Below, in pieces: positions 37,070 to 46,779 of a DNA stretch of 64,000 nt (its first letter is position 1; each line of letters opens with the position of its first letter). The stretch is from Paraburkholderia sprentiae WSM5005 (GTDB lineage Bacteria; Pseudomonadota; Gammaproteobacteria; Burkholderiales; Burkholderiaceae): NCBI RefSeq assembly GCF_001865575.2, contig NZ_CP017562.2, forward strand, positions 186,001-250,000, read 5' to 3'. Position numbers and translations under genes: made by a program. A model generated the notes under the pieces. It saw only the letters and a list, made by a program, of their open reading frames with translations, ran no database searches and was not told the DNA's origin.

Positions 37070-37987
37070 ATGATCGACCCGCTCGCCGATGTCGTCACGT
37101 TGCTCAAACCGACACCCACGTTTTCGAAAGTGCTCAGCGGCGCTGGGCGCTGGCGCGCGAGCCGCACGGAAGTCGGACAGCCGTTCTATTGCGTGGTCCT
37201 CGAAGGATCGCTGCGCTTATCCGTCAATGGTTCCGAACTGCTCATTCTTCAGGCCGATGACTTCGTGCTCGCGCCGCAAGTTTTCAGCTTCGCGATGACG
37301 AGCATCGACCCGGCCGACGATGACCATGTTTGCGATGCGCCCATGGCATTGCCCGACGGCAGTTTTCGGTTCGGCGACGCAGCGGTCGCGGCCGATGCGC
37401 AATGGCTCGCGGGCCTCTGCGCGTTCGGCTCGCCGGATGCGGCCTTGCTCGTGTCGCTTTTGCCCGAACTCGTGCTCGTGCGCGGCGATCGCAGGCTCGC
37501 CACGCTCGTCAAACTGGTACGGGACGAATCGCGCGCGCAGCGGCCCGCGCGCGAGGTCGTGCTGGCGCGCCTGCTCGAGGTGCTCTTCATTGAAGCGTTG
37601 CGATCGACCCAAACGGGGGCGTCGCCGGGGCTCGTCCGCGGCCTCGCCGATACCCGCCTCGCGCTCGCCATTCGCCAGATGCACGAAAGCCCGGAAAAGC
37701 CCTGGACGATCGCGCAACTCGCGAAAGCCGCGGCGCTTTCACGCTCCTCTTTCTTCGATCGCTTCAGCCGCGCTGTCGGCGTCGCGCCGATGGCGTATTT
37801 ATTGTCGTGGCGCATGGCCATCGCCAAAAACCTGCTGCGTCGGAACGAAGACGGCGTTGCGGCGATCGCGGCGCGCGTCGGCTACAGCTCAGCAAGTGCG
37901 TTCAGCGCCGCATTCACGCGACATGTCGGCCTGCCGCCAACCCAATACGCTCAAGACGCTGCAGACATTTCGCGGTTGCTGGCCTAG
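37070..37987 (+). CDS. AraC-family regulator with cupin_6-type sensor
   Basis: The 305-residue protein has an N-terminal cupin sensing domain (residues about 5-190, with PFYCVVLEGSLRLSVNG and the LPELVLVRGD block) and a C-terminal AraC helix-turn-helix (about 200-300, with IAQLAKAAALSRSSFFDRF and IAARVGYSSASAFSAAF). It probably controls the divergent SDR gene. The shared 99-base gap should hold both promoters and the operator. Confidence 0.88.
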   Translation: MIDPLADVVTLLKPTPTFSKVLSGAGRWRASRTEVGQPFYCVVLEGSLRLSVNGSELLILQADDFVLAPQVFSFAMTSIDPADDDHVCDAPMALPDGSFRFGDAAVAADAQWLAGLCAFGSPDAALLVSLLPELVLVRGDRRLATLVKLVRDESRAQRPAREVVLARLLEVLFIEALRSTQTGASPGLVRGLADTRLALAIRQMHESPEKPWTIAQLAKAAALSRSSFFDRFSRAVGVAPMAYLLSWRMAIAKNLLRRNEDGVAAIAARVGYSSASAFSAAFTRHVGLPPTQYAQDAADISRLLA

Positions 37988-38050
37988 TTGCCAGCGCAGC
38001 AGCGATAAGAAAGACCGCAACCCCCGCATCCCATTCGCATTTTTCCACCA

Positions 38051-38066
38051 ATTGCTCTAGGACAAT
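38051..38066. promoter_or_regulatory. Candidate EnuR operator 1 (upstream of enuR)
   Basis: ATTGCTCTAGGACAAT fits the palindrome AWTGNNCTAGNNCAAT. It lies 95 bases upstream of the enuR GTG start, consistent with autoregulation. Confidence 0.65.
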
Positions 38067-38161
38067 AACTTTCCGCCCGGTTTTGGGCTCACTATGGAGA
38101 GCAAGCGAGACGACGCGCGACTCCCCACCGAGCCAGCGTCAGCCAGAACGGAGGAGCAGCA

Positions 38162-39559
38162 GTGATCGAGCAATGGCGCGAGGCCGTGCGCGCGGTGCAC
38201 GGCGTGGAATCGAAGTACAAGCGGCTGGTCAAGGCGATTGCGGGCGATATCGAAAGCGCGTCGCTGCCGCCGGGCGCGCGCCTGCCGCCGCAGCGCGACG
38301 TTGCCGCCGGGCTCGCGATCAGCGTGCAGACCGTGACCAACGCGTACAAGGAACTGGAGCGGCAGGGGCTGATCCGCTGCGAGGTCGGGCGCGGCAGCTT
38401 CGTCGCGGCGCGCGTCACCGAAACGATGTCGAGCTACATGCTCGACACGGCCGAGCGCTCGGTGGTCGACTTTTCGATCGCGCGCATCATTCACACATCC
38501 GAGCACGATGCGATGTGGCGCAAAGTCTGCGCGACGCTGTCGACGCTCGACGACCAACCGTGGATTCGCGCGTTCCGGCCGATCGCTGGCTTCGAGCACC
38601 ATCGCCAGGCGGGCATCGCGTGGCTCGCGTCGCTCGGCATGCCGGCGTCGGCCGATACGCTGCTCGTCACCAACGGCGCCGCGCACGGCATCTTTCTCGC
38701 GCTCGCTTCGCTGGTGGGGCCGGGCGACACCGTGCTGTGCGAAAGCTTGACGGATCACGGCGTGATAGGTTCGGCCAACGTACTGGGCTTTACGTTAAAG
38801 GGCCTGGAAATCGACGAGTACGGCATTCATCCCGAGCATTTCGAGGAGATGTGCGACAGCGAGCGCATCTCGGCGCTCGTCTGCACGCCGACGCTGAACA
38901 ATCCCACCGTCGCGTTGATGCCCGACTCCCGGCGTCGCGCGATTGCAAAAATCGCCGAACGCTATGGCGTATACGTGATCGAGGACGACGTCTACGGCCC
39001 GTTGCCAGCCAAACATTCCACGCCGATTTCGAGCCTCATTCCCGAGCTTTCGTTCTACTGCACGAGCTTGACGAAATCGGTGATGGCCGGCTTGCGCATC
39101 GGTTATATGACCACGCCGCGCCGGCTCGCGTTGCGCGCCGAAAGCGTGCTGCGCGTGAGCAGCTGGATGGCGACGCCGCCGATGGCCGAGGTGGCGACGC
39201 GCTGGATCGTCGATGGCACCGCCGCGCGGCTCGTCGAAATCCAGCGCGAACGGCTCGGGCGGCGTCAGGCGCAATTGCAGCAGACGCTCGGTAAATACGT
39301 GCTCGGCTCGCATCCGCAGGCGTTGTCGGCGTGGCTGCGGGTACCCGATCACTGGCGCACCGATCGGCTGGTGCGCGAGCTGCGCAACCGCGACATCGCG
39401 GTGACCTCGCCCGATCCGTTCCTCGTGCGCGACGCGGACCGTCCCAACGCGGTGCGGGTGTGCGTCGGCGCGGAGGTCGGCGAGGACAGCTATAAGGCCG
39501 CGCTCGAAACGATGCGCGACGTGTTCGAGCAATACCCACAGGTGCACGATTTCAACTAA
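38162..39559 (+). CDS. enuR: EnuR-type MocR/GntR regulator of ectoine utilisation
   Basis: The 465-residue protein joins a GntR winged helix-turn-helix (residues 15-85, PPQRDVAAGLAISVQTVTN) to an aminotransferase-like fold (100-460) with the PLP-binding Lys305 in CTSLTKSVMAGLR and Asp in VIEDDVYGP. This is the MocR architecture. In other ectoine users EnuR represses the uptake and catabolism genes and is released by N-alpha-acetyl-diaminobutyrate or diaminobutyrate reacting with PLP. Its position beside eut/doe genes supports this identity. GTG start with AGGAG 6 bases upstream. Palindromes before and after the gene are candidate binding sites. Confidence 0.88.
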   Translation: MIEQWREAVRAVHGVESKYKRLVKAIAGDIESASLPPGARLPPQRDVAAGLAISVQTVTNAYKELERQGLIRCEVGRGSFVAARVTETMSSYMLDTAERSVVDFSIARIIHTSEHDAMWRKVCATLSTLDDQPWIRAFRPIAGFEHHRQAGIAWLASLGMPASADTLLVTNGAAHGIFLALASLVGPGDTVLCESLTDHGVIGSANVLGFTLKGLEIDEYGIHPEHFEEMCDSERISALVCTPTLNNPTVALMPDSRRRAIAKIAERYGVYVIEDDVYGPLPAKHSTPISSLIPELSFYCTSLTKSVMAGLRIGYMTTPRRLALRAESVLRVSSWMATPPMAEVATRWIVDGTAARLVEIQRERLGRRQAQLQQTLGKYVLGSHPQALSAWLRVPDHWRTDRLVRELRNRDIAVTSPDPFLVRDADRPNAVRVCVGAEVGEDSYKAALETMRDVFEQYPQVHDFN

Positions 39560-39594
39560 TCGCAGCTGCGCGGATTGCGTCACGCGTGGCCCGA

Positions 39595-39610
39595 AATGAA
39601 CTAGGACAAT
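39595..39610. promoter_or_regulatory. Candidate EnuR operator 2 (upstream of eutB)
   Basis: AATGAACTAGGACAAT fits AWTGNNCTAGNNCAAT. It lies 35 bases after enuR and 131 bases before eutB in an AT-rich promoter-like stretch. Confidence 0.65.
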
Positions 39611-39741
39611 AAAAATTCTTTTTTAGAACACTAGACTGGGCTGCATGGAAAGCGATGTGGCCACGAATGACTGCGTGTATCTACGACAGCCGCGCCCGCA
39701 TCGAATAGCGAATCGACCTCTTTTGATGCAGGGCCTCGTGC

Positions 39742-40773
39742 ATGTCTGTTCCACCGTCAGCCGATCTGTCGTTAGCCGAGATCTACCGCGCGCGCCGCCG
39801 TATCGACGGCCGCGTGTGCCGTACGCCGCTCGTCGAATCGCCGAGCCTGTCGGCGCACGCGGGCACGCCGGTTTATCTGAAGCTCGAAACCGTGCAGCCG
39901 ACCGGCAGCTTCAAGTTGCGCGGTGCGACCAATGCGCTCGCGCAGTTGGCCGAGGGGGGCTGCACGCGGGTCGTGACCGCATCGACCGGTAATCACGGCC
40001 GCGCGGTCGCCCATGCGGCGCGTGCGCTCGGTATCGAAGCGACCGTGTGTCTATCGCGCCTCGTGCCAGCGAACAAGGTCGACGCGGTTCGCGCGCTCGG
40101 CGCGCAGGTGCGGATTACCGGTCAAAGCCAGGACGAAGCCGAGCACGAAGCGTTGCGGCTCGCGCGCGAAGAAGGCTATGCGTACGTGCGGCCGTTCGAC
40201 GATCCGCACGTGATCGCCGGACAGGGGACGATCGGCCTCGAAATCGTCGAGGCCTTGCCCGATGTCGCGAACATCGTCGTGCCGTTGTCGGGCGGCGGGC
40301 TGTTCGCGGGCATCGCGCTCGCGGCGAAGACCACGAATCGCGCGATCGGTTTGACCGGCGTCACGATGGCGCGCGGCGCTGCGATGCATGCGAGTCTCGC
40401 GGCCGGTCAGCCGGTGCTGGTCGAGGAGCTCGACACGCTCGCCGATTCCCTGGGCGGCGGCATCGGACTCGAAAACCACTATACGTTTGCGCTGACGCGC
40501 GATCTGATCGACGAGACGGTGCTGCTCGACGAAGCGTCGATCGCGCGCGGCATCGTGCATGCGTATCAGCAGGAGCGGCTCGTCGTCGAAGGCGCCGCGG
40601 CGGTGGGGATTGCCGCGGTGCTCGACCGCGGGCTGCCCGCTGAACGCATCGCGCGCGGGCCGCTCGTGCTCGTCGTGACGGGCGCGAACATCGATATGGA
40701 TCTGCATCGGCGGATCGTCGGCGACGAAACATCGCAAGCCGCGACGCCATCGAACTCACCCAGCCCATCATGA
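39742..40773 (+). CDS. eutB: EutB, threonine-dehydratase-like protein of hydroxyectoine catabolism
   Basis: The 343-residue protein is a fold type II PLP enzyme: Lys58 in PTGSFKLRGATNA binds PLP, STGNHGRA is the substrate loop and PLSGGGLFAGIA the phosphate-binding loop. It resembles threonine/serine dehydratases. In hydroxyectoine users EutB acts with EutA and EutC to convert 5-hydroxyectoine to ectoine; the reaction of each subunit is not fully settled. The stop overlaps the eutC start (ATGA). Part of eutB-eutC-doeB-doeX. Confidence 0.87.
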   Translation: MSVPPSADLSLAEIYRARRRIDGRVCRTPLVESPSLSAHAGTPVYLKLETVQPTGSFKLRGATNALAQLAEGGCTRVVTASTGNHGRAVAHAARALGIEATVCLSRLVPANKVDAVRALGAQVRITGQSQDEAEHEALRLAREEGYAYVRPFDDPHVIAGQGTIGLEIVEALPDVANIVVPLSGGGLFAGIALAAKTTNRAIGLTGVTMARGAAMHASLAAGQPVLVEELDTLADSLGGGIGLENHYTFALTRDLIDETVLLDEASIARGIVHAYQQERLVVEGAAAVGIAAVLDRGLPAERIARGPLVLVVTGANIDMDLHRRIVGDETSQAATPSNSPSPS

Positions 40774-41774
40774 CCTCGATCACGCTCCTTGGCGAAGCCG
40801 AGCTTCGCAAACTCGTGCCGCTCGATCTCGCCGCTATCGACCAGATCGAAGCCGCCTTTGTCGCGCTCGCGACCGAAGCGGTCGCGATGCCCCCAATCCT
40901 GCGGCTCGATCTGCCCGCGCACAACGGCGAAGTCGACGTGAAGACCGCTTGGCTGCCGCGCCTCGACAGTTTCGCGATCAAGGTCAGTCCGGGCTTTTTC
41001 GACAATCCGTCGCTCGGTTTGCCGAGCCTGAATGGGCTGATGCTGGTGCTGTCGGCGAAGACTGGGCTAACCGAAGCGGTGCTGCTGGACAACGGCTATC
41101 TGACGGCGATACGCACGGCGGCCGCCGGCGCGGTCGCGGCGCGCTGGCTCGCGAAGCCGCACACGCCGCGAGTGGCGGTGATCGGTGCGGGCGAGCAGGC
41201 GCGTCTGCAATTGCACGCCTTGATGCTGGTGCGCCGCGTCGAACACGTGCGCGTGTGGGCACGCGACGCAGCGAGCGCGCTACGTTTCTGCGCGGAAGTG
41301 AACAACACGCTCGGCGTGCGATGCGATGTCGCGGCCAGCGTTCACGACGCACTCGCGCAAGCCGATGTGGCGATCACGACGACGCCGAGCCGCACCCCGC
41401 TGATAGAAGCCGCCGATCTGCATCCGGGCCTCCACATCACGGCGATGGGCTCCGACGCCGAGCACAAGAACGAAATCGCGCCGGCCGCATTGGCGGCGGC
41501 GCGTTACGTGTGCGACCGCGCGCAGCAAACGCGCGTGCTCGGCGAACTGCATCACGCGCTCGCCGCGGGCGCGATGCGTGACGATGCGCCCGTCGTCGAA
41601 TTGGGTCAGGTGATCGCGAAACAGGCCACGGGTCGCACGAGCGACGCGGACGTGACGATCTGCGACCTGACCGGAACCGGCGCGCAGGACACCGCGATTG
41701 CCGCGCTCGCATTGCAGCGCGCGCGTGCCGCGAGGGCGGGAACGATATTCAGCAACGACGCGCCGGTGAAGTGA
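40770..41774 (+). CDS. eutC: EutC, ornithine-cyclodeaminase-like protein of hydroxyectoine catabolism
   Basis: The 334-residue protein belongs to the ornithine cyclodeaminase/mu-crystallin family: a Rossmann motif VAVIGAGEQARLQLHAL near residue 132, IRTAAAGAVAARWLA before it, and HITAMGSDAEHKNEI. The family uses NAD for internal redox chemistry. Translational coupling to eutB (ATGA) and the cluster context indicate EutC. With EutA and EutB it removes the 5-hydroxyl group from hydroxyectoine. Confidence 0.87.
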   Translation: MTSITLLGEAELRKLVPLDLAAIDQIEAAFVALATEAVAMPPILRLDLPAHNGEVDVKTAWLPRLDSFAIKVSPGFFDNPSLGLPSLNGLMLVLSAKTGLTEAVLLDNGYLTAIRTAAAGAVAARWLAKPHTPRVAVIGAGEQARLQLHALMLVRRVEHVRVWARDAASALRFCAEVNNTLGVRCDVAASVHDALAQADVAITTTPSRTPLIEAADLHPGLHITAMGSDAEHKNEIAPAALAAARYVCDRAQQTRVLGELHHALAAGAMRDDAPVVELGQVIAKQATGRTSDADVTICDLTGTGAQDTAIAALALQRARAARAGTIFSNDAPVK

Positions 41775-41828
41775 CGCGCGACGAACGGCAATACGCCGCG
41801 ACCAGCGGCTCACGAAGGAGTAGCACAG

Positions 41829-42854
41829 ATGCGGGCATCCCCGATTCAACCGACGGTCGATTTCAACGCCGACGGCGAGCAGCACGGTTTCCTGAAGCTG
41901 CCTCATTCGCACGACGGCTCGGCATGGGGCGCGGAAATGATCCCCATCACCGTGATCCGCAACGGCGAGGGGCCGACCGCGCTGCTGAGCGGCGGCAATC
42001 ACGGCGACGAATACGAAGGCCCGATTGCGCTGGCGAAGCTTGCCGCCACCTTGAAGGCCGACGACGTATGCGGGCGAGTCATCATCGTGCCGTTCATGAA
42101 CTTCCCGGCATTTCGCGCGGGCACGCGCACGTCGCCGATCGATCGCGGCAATCTGAACCGCAGCTTTCCGGGCAAGCCGGACGGCACGGTGACCGAGAAG
42201 ATCGCCGATTATTTTCAGCGCTATCTGCTGCCGCTCGCCGACTATGTGCTCGATCTGCATGCGGGCGGGCGCACGCTCGACTTCGTGCCGTTCGCCGCGA
42301 TTCACCTTCTGCCCGACGCGACGCAGCAGGCGCGCTGCGAAGCGGCGATGCGCGCGTTCGGTGCGCCGTACTCGATGCGGATGCTCGAACTCGATAGCGT
42401 CGGCCTCTACGACACGGCCGTCGAGGAAGCGGGCAAGGTGTTCGTGTCGACCGAGCTTGGCGGTGGTGGCACGGCAACCGTGCAGAGCGTTGCGATTACG
42501 GAGCGCGGCGTGCGCGGCTTTCTGCAACATGCGGGCATCATCGGGCAGGACCAGGCAACCCGCCACGCGCCGCGCACGACGACGCTGCTCGATATGCCCG
42601 ACGGCACCTGCTACACGACGAGCGAGCACGACGGCCTGCTCGAATTGTGCAAGGACCTCGGCGATATGGTCGACAGCGGCGAAGTGATCGCGCGGATTTA
42701 CGACGCGAAGCGCACCGGCGCGGCGCCGATCGAATATCGCGCGCGACGCGGCGGCATGCTGGCCGCGCGACATTTCCCGGGCCTCGTGCGCAGCGGCGAC
42801 ACGGTCGCGGTGGTCGCCGACGTGCTCGAACGGGGCATACCGGTAACGGTCTGA
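41829..42854 (+). CDS. doeB: DoeB/EutE, N-alpha-acetyl-L-2,4-diaminobutyrate deacetylase
   Basis: The 341-residue protein is a zinc deacylase of the AstE/AspA family. The metal site is His58 and Glu61 in GGNHGDEYEG and His144 in VLDLHAGG; a later STELGGGG holds the catalytic Glu. It removes the acetyl group from the product of ectoine hydrolysis, giving diaminobutyrate. AAGGAG lies 9 bases upstream of the ATG. It is 54 bases after eutC and 7 bases before doeX. Confidence 0.9.
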   Translation: MRASPIQPTVDFNADGEQHGFLKLPHSHDGSAWGAEMIPITVIRNGEGPTALLSGGNHGDEYEGPIALAKLAATLKADDVCGRVIIVPFMNFPAFRAGTRTSPIDRGNLNRSFPGKPDGTVTEKIADYFQRYLLPLADYVLDLHAGGRTLDFVPFAAIHLLPDATQQARCEAAMRAFGAPYSMRMLELDSVGLYDTAVEEAGKVFVSTELGGGGTATVQSVAITERGVRGFLQHAGIIGQDQATRHAPRTTTLLDMPDGTCYTTSEHDGLLELCKDLGDMVDSGEVIARIYDAKRTGAAPIEYRARRGGMLAARHFPGLVRSGDTVAVVADVLERGIPVTV

Positions 42855-42861
42855 GCGCGCG

Positions 42862-43353
42862 ATGAAATTCGACCGCTACGATCTCGCGATTTTGCGCATT
42901 CTCGCGCGCGACGGACGCATCACGAAGTCGCGCCTCGCCGAAGAAATCAATCTGTCGATTTCGCCGGCGTGGGAGCGCGTGAAGCGGCTCGAGGAAGAGG
43001 GCGTGATTCGCGGATATCGCGCGGACATCGATTGGGTGCGTGCGTTCAAGGGCAGCCGCGTGGTGGTCGAGGTCACGCTCGCGCGTCATACCGCGCCGGA
43101 CATGCGGCGCTTCGAGGAGCGCATCGCCGCCGCGTCCGAAGTCGTGCAATGCCTCGCGACCGGCGGCGGCGTGGACTATGTGATGCACGTGCTGTCGCGC
43201 GATATCGACCACTATCAGCGCTTCATCGATACCTTGCTGACCGACGAATTGGGCATCGAAAAGTACTTCACCTATATCGTCACGAAGGTGGTCAAAAGCG
43301 CAGCCGAAGGCTTGCCCGAATGGGCGGAGCAGTCGGTCGGCGAGAACGGTTGA
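42862..43353 (+). CDS. doeX: DoeX, Lrp/AsnC-family regulator
   Basis: The 163-residue protein has an N-terminal helix-turn-helix (KFDRYDLAILRILARDGRIT, then INLSISPAWERVKRLEE) and a C-terminal RAM/AsnC effector domain (about 65-150, with ATGGGVDYVMHVLSRD). Lrp-type regulators are commonly found in ectoine catabolic clusters and are thought to fine-tune them with amino-acid signals. It is the last gene of the eutBC-doeB unit; a 144-base gap follows before doeC. Confidence 0.88.
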   Translation: MKFDRYDLAILRILARDGRITKSRLAEEINLSISPAWERVKRLEEEGVIRGYRADIDWVRAFKGSRVVVEVTLARHTAPDMRRFEERIAAASEVVQCLATGGGVDYVMHVLSRDIDHYQRFIDTLLTDELGIEKYFTYIVTKVVKSAAEGLPEWAEQSVGENG

Positions 43354-43497
43354 GCGGCGCGATAAAGCCCCGCCCGAAAAAACGCTAGCCCTACGGTCAA
43401 TTGCAGAAAAAACGCGGTCTTCGACGCGCGACAACGAAAAAAACCGCAGTGCCGCCGGATCTACAGTGATAGCAGACATCGCACACAGGAGGTCGTC

Positions 43498-45030
43498 ATG
43501 TTGCTGGGTCATCCGGTCCTATTCAAATCGCTGTGCTACGTGGATGGACGCTGGGTTCATAGCGCGAGCGCGGCGAGCGTCGCGGTGCAGAATCCCGCGA
43601 ATCAGGAAGTGCTCGGCCATGTGCCGATGCTCGACGCGGCGCAGATCACCGGCGCGGTCGATGCCGCGCAGCGCGCATTCGACACGTGGCGCTGGGTGCC
43701 GGTCGCCAAACGCTCGGCGCTGCTGTTGCGCTGGCATGAACTGATCCTGCGTCATCAGCAGGATCTCGCCGCGATTCTGTCGCTCGAACAGGGCAAGCCG
43801 CTTGCCGAAGCGCGCGGCGAAATCGCGTACGGCGCGAGCTTCGTCGAATGGTTCGCGCATGAAGCGCGGCGCCTGAATGGACGCACGATCCCGACGCATA
43901 TCGATGGCGCGCATCTGGGCACGATCGTCGAGCCGGTCGGCGTGGCCGCCCTGATTACACCGTGGAATTTCCCGTGCGCGATGCTCACGCGCAAGGCCGC
44001 CGCCGCGTTGGCCGCTGGTTGCACGGTGGTCGCCAAGCCCGCGCACGAAACGCCGTTCTCGGCGCTCGCGCTCGCGCAACTCGCTGAGGAAGCGGGCTTT
44101 CCGGCGGGCGTGTTCAACGTCGTGCTGGGCGAGCCGCAAATGGCGATGCAGACGCTGGTTTCAGATAGCCGCGTGCGCTCGGTCAGCTTCACCGGCTCCA
44201 CGCGTGTCGGCGCGCTAGTCATGCAGGCGGCCGCGCAAGCAGGCATCAAGAAGACCGCGCTCGAGCTCGGCGGTAACGCGCCTTTCATCGTGACGGAAGA
44301 TGCGGACCTCGAACAGGCCGTGCGCGTCGCGGTCGCGGCGAAGTTCCAGACTTCGGGGCAGGACTGCTGCGCGGCGAACCGGATTTTCGTCGCGCGTCCG
44401 TTGTACCCAACGTTCGTCGCGCGCTATAGCGATGCCGTGAAGGCATTGAAGGTGGGCGGCGCGTTTGAGCCGAACGTGGACGTCGGCCCGCTGATGCACC
44501 AGGCGGCGTTCGACGCGACCGTGCAGCGCATCGCCGACGCGCGCGAGAAAGGCGCGCGCATCACGGCGGGCGGCGCGGCGCACGAACGCGGCGGCTGGTT
44601 CTTCGAGCCGACCGTGGTCGCGGACGCGGCGCCCGGTATGCGCATCTACGACGAAGAAAATTTCGCGCCGATTTCGGCGGTCACGCCGTTCGATTCGCTC
44701 GACGAAGTGGTCGAACGCGCGAACGATACCGAGTACGGACTCGCCGCCTACGTGTGCGCGAAGGACCTGAACACCGTGTTTCAACTGATCCGCCGGCTCG
44801 ACTTCGCGATGGTGTCCATCAACGGCGCGAAGTTCACCGGCGCGCCGATTCCGTTCGGTGGCATCAAGTCGTCGGGGCTTGGACGCGAAGGCGGCGTAGA
44901 AGGCTTCGAGCCGTTCGTCGAGACACGTTATTTCTGCCTTGGCCAGCTCGGCTTGCCGGTCAGCGACAGCGCCCCCGCTCGAGCCGCGGCACACGCGATG
45001 GCGACCGACGCAACGGCCGGCACCTACTGA
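43498..45030 (+). CDS. doeC: DoeC, aspartate-semialdehyde dehydrogenase (aldehyde dehydrogenase family)
   Basis: The 510-residue protein is an NAD(P)-dependent aldehyde dehydrogenase of the succinate-semialdehyde type: ITPWNFPCAMLTRK, FTGSTRVG, catalytic Glu in ALELGGNAPF and catalytic Cys290 in SGQDCCAANR. In this cluster it should oxidise aspartate semialdehyde to aspartate, the last step of ectoine breakdown. AGGAGG 6 bases before the ATG is a strong ribosome site. The 144-base upstream gap is AT-rich and may hold its own promoter, but no copy of the CTAG palindrome was found there. Confidence 0.87.
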   Translation: MLLGHPVLFKSLCYVDGRWVHSASAASVAVQNPANQEVLGHVPMLDAAQITGAVDAAQRAFDTWRWVPVAKRSALLLRWHELILRHQQDLAAILSLEQGKPLAEARGEIAYGASFVEWFAHEARRLNGRTIPTHIDGAHLGTIVEPVGVAALITPWNFPCAMLTRKAAAALAAGCTVVAKPAHETPFSALALAQLAEEAGFPAGVFNVVLGEPQMAMQTLVSDSRVRSVSFTGSTRVGALVMQAAAQAGIKKTALELGGNAPFIVTEDADLEQAVRVAVAAKFQTSGQDCCAANRIFVARPLYPTFVARYSDAVKALKVGGAFEPNVDVGPLMHQAAFDATVQRIADAREKGARITAGGAAHERGGWFFEPTVVADAAPGMRIYDEENFAPISAVTPFDSLDEVVERANDTEYGLAAYVCAKDLNTVFQLIRRLDFAMVSINGAKFTGAPIPFGGIKSSGLGREGGVEGFEPFVETRYFCLGQLGLPVSDSAPARAAAHAMATDATAGTY

Positions 45031-45065
45031 TTCATTCATCCAGACATCACACGAAGGAGCGACCC

Positions 45066-46463
45066 ATGACTCAATTCGATCAACTGTTGAACGCCGACCG
45101 CGCCCATTTCATGCATCCGTCGACGCACGCGCACGACCACGCGAGCGGCGCGCTGCCGGGCCGGATCGTGACCGGCGCGAAAGGCATCCGCATCGAGGAC
45201 CATCAAGGCAAGACTTTTATCGATGCATTTGCCGGCCTTTACTGCGTGAACATCGGTTACGGCCGCACCGAAGTGGCCGAAGCGATTTACGAGCAGGCGA
45301 AGAAGCTCGCGTATTACCACACGTATGTCGGCCACTCGACCGATACGATCATCGAGCTGTCGTCGCGCATCATCGACTGGTCGCCGCAGGGCATGAAGAA
45401 GGTGTACTACGGCATGTCCGGTTCGGATGCGAACGAAACGCAGATCAAGCTCGTTTGGTACTACAACAACGTGAAGGGCCGCCCGAACAAGAAGAAAATC
45501 ATTTCGCGCGATCGCGGCTATCACGGCTCGGGCATCGTTACCGGTAGTCTCACGGGATTGCCGAGCTTCCATCAGTTTTTCGATCTGCCGATCGAGCGCG
45601 TCAAGCATACCGTGTGTCCGCACTGGTATCGTCGCGCGCCGGCTGGCATGGACGAAACGCAGTTCGTCGCGTACTGCGTCGACGAACTCGAAAAGCTGAT
45701 CGCGCGCGAAGGCGCCGATACGATCGCGGCTTTCATCGGCGAACCGGTGATGGGCACGGGCGGCATCGTACCGCCGCCGGCCGGTTACTGGCCCGCGATC
45801 CAGCAGGTGCTGAAGAAGCACGACATCCTGCTGATCTGCGACGAGGTGGTGTGTGGGTTCGGCCGGCTCGGCTCGAAGATGGGTGCGCAGCACTACGGCA
45901 TTCAGCCCGACCTGATCACCGTCGCGAAGGGTTTGACCAGTGCTTATGCGCCGCTGTCGGGCGTGATCGTCAGTGAAGGCGTGTGGGACGTCATCGATAA
46001 AGCATCGCAGGAAACGGGCGCGTTGGGGCATGGCTGGACCTATTCGGGCCATCCAATCTGCGCGGCCGCGGCGCTCGCGAACCTCGAGATTCTCGAACGC
46101 GAGAACCTCACGCAGAATGCCGCGCAAACCGGCGCTTATCTGCTCGAGCAATTGCATGCGGCGTTCGACTCGCATCCGCTCGTCGGCGAAGTGCGCGGCG
46201 CGGGCATGCTGGCCGCGCTGGAGTTCATGGCCGACAAGGATGTCCGCACCCCGTTCGATGCTGCGCTCAAGGTCGGGCCGCGTGTGTCGGCTGCCGCGAT
46301 GCAGCGCGGTCTGATCGCGCGAGCGATGCCACACGGCGACATTCTCGGCTTTGCGCCGCCGCTGGTGACGTCGCGCAGTGATGTGGACGAGATCGTGAAG
46401 CTCACGCGCGAGGCGGTGGATGAGGTGGCGTCGCAGGTGTTTGCGCCGGCTGCTTCGCTTTGA
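45066..46463 (+). CDS. doeD: DoeD, L-2,4-diaminobutyrate transaminase (class III aminotransferase)
   Basis: The 465-residue protein is a class III PLP aminotransferase: YYGMSGSDANETQIKLV, ICDEVVCGFGRLG and PLP-binding Lys288 in ITVAKGLTSAYAPL. In the pathway it converts diaminobutyrate to aspartate semialdehyde. AAGGAG lies upstream of the ATG, 35 bases after doeC, so the two are probably co-transcribed. A strong terminator follows. Confidence 0.88.
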   Translation: MTQFDQLLNADRAHFMHPSTHAHDHASGALPGRIVTGAKGIRIEDHQGKTFIDAFAGLYCVNIGYGRTEVAEAIYEQAKKLAYYHTYVGHSTDTIIELSSRIIDWSPQGMKKVYYGMSGSDANETQIKLVWYYNNVKGRPNKKKIISRDRGYHGSGIVTGSLTGLPSFHQFFDLPIERVKHTVCPHWYRRAPAGMDETQFVAYCVDELEKLIAREGADTIAAFIGEPVMGTGGIVPPPAGYWPAIQQVLKKHDILLICDEVVCGFGRLGSKMGAQHYGIQPDLITVAKGLTSAYAPLSGVIVSEGVWDVIDKASQETGALGHGWTYSGHPICAAAALANLEILERENLTQNAAQTGAYLLEQLHAAFDSHPLVGEVRGAGMLAALEFMADKDVRTPFDAALKVGPRVSAAAMQRGLIARAMPHGDILGFAPPLVTSRSDVDEIVKLTREAVDEVASQVFAPAASL

Positions 46464-46484
46464 TGAAGTGAGGTGAAAGAGAGC

Positions 46485-46519
46485 CCCGGCCGCGGTCATG
46501 TCATGCGGTCGGGGTTTTG
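46485..46519 (+). terminator. Rho-independent terminator after doeD
   Basis: CCCCG and CCGC pair with GCGG and CGGGG (46485-46515) with a mismatch and an 11-base loop, followed by TTTT and a T-rich stretch. It starts 21 bases after the doeD stop and closes the plus-strand catabolic unit. Confidence 0.8.
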
Positions 46520-46521
46520 AT

Positions 46522-46779
46522 TTATTTCGTGCGGTAGTGCTGCCATAGCCTCATGATCACCCCATAGGCGAGTACTGCCACGATCAGTTCGATGGTTAGC
46601 CATACCGCGATGTACAAATCTTCAGGGTCTCGAATTCCGAGCGCCTGCGATGTGTACAACCATGCGCGCATTTCCGTCTGTGACCACTCATAGTGAAGCG
46701 GACGCACAAAAATGAATGACAGGCCAAACAGAACTAGGACCAGCACGACTTTATGCGCTCTACGGACAGGTGTTGCCAT
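46522..46779 (-). CDS. Small two-helix membrane protein, possible immunity partner
   Basis: The 85-residue product has two hydrophobic helices (VVLVLVLFGLSFIFV and YIAVWLTIELIVAVLAYGVIM) joined by a polar loop of about 30 residues. The ATG at 46779 has GAGG 9 bases upstream; an ATG at 46803 lacks this. It overlaps the end of the Tlde1-like remnant by 20 bases on the same strand. Small membrane proteins encoded just after peptidoglycan-targeting effectors are often their immunity proteins. This role is inferred from position only; no family was recognised. Confidence 0.55.
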   Translation of the reverse strand: MATPVRRAHKVVLVLVLFGLSFIFVRPLHYEWSQTEMRAWLYTSQALGIRDPEDLYIAVWLTIELIVAVLAYGVIMRLWQHYRTK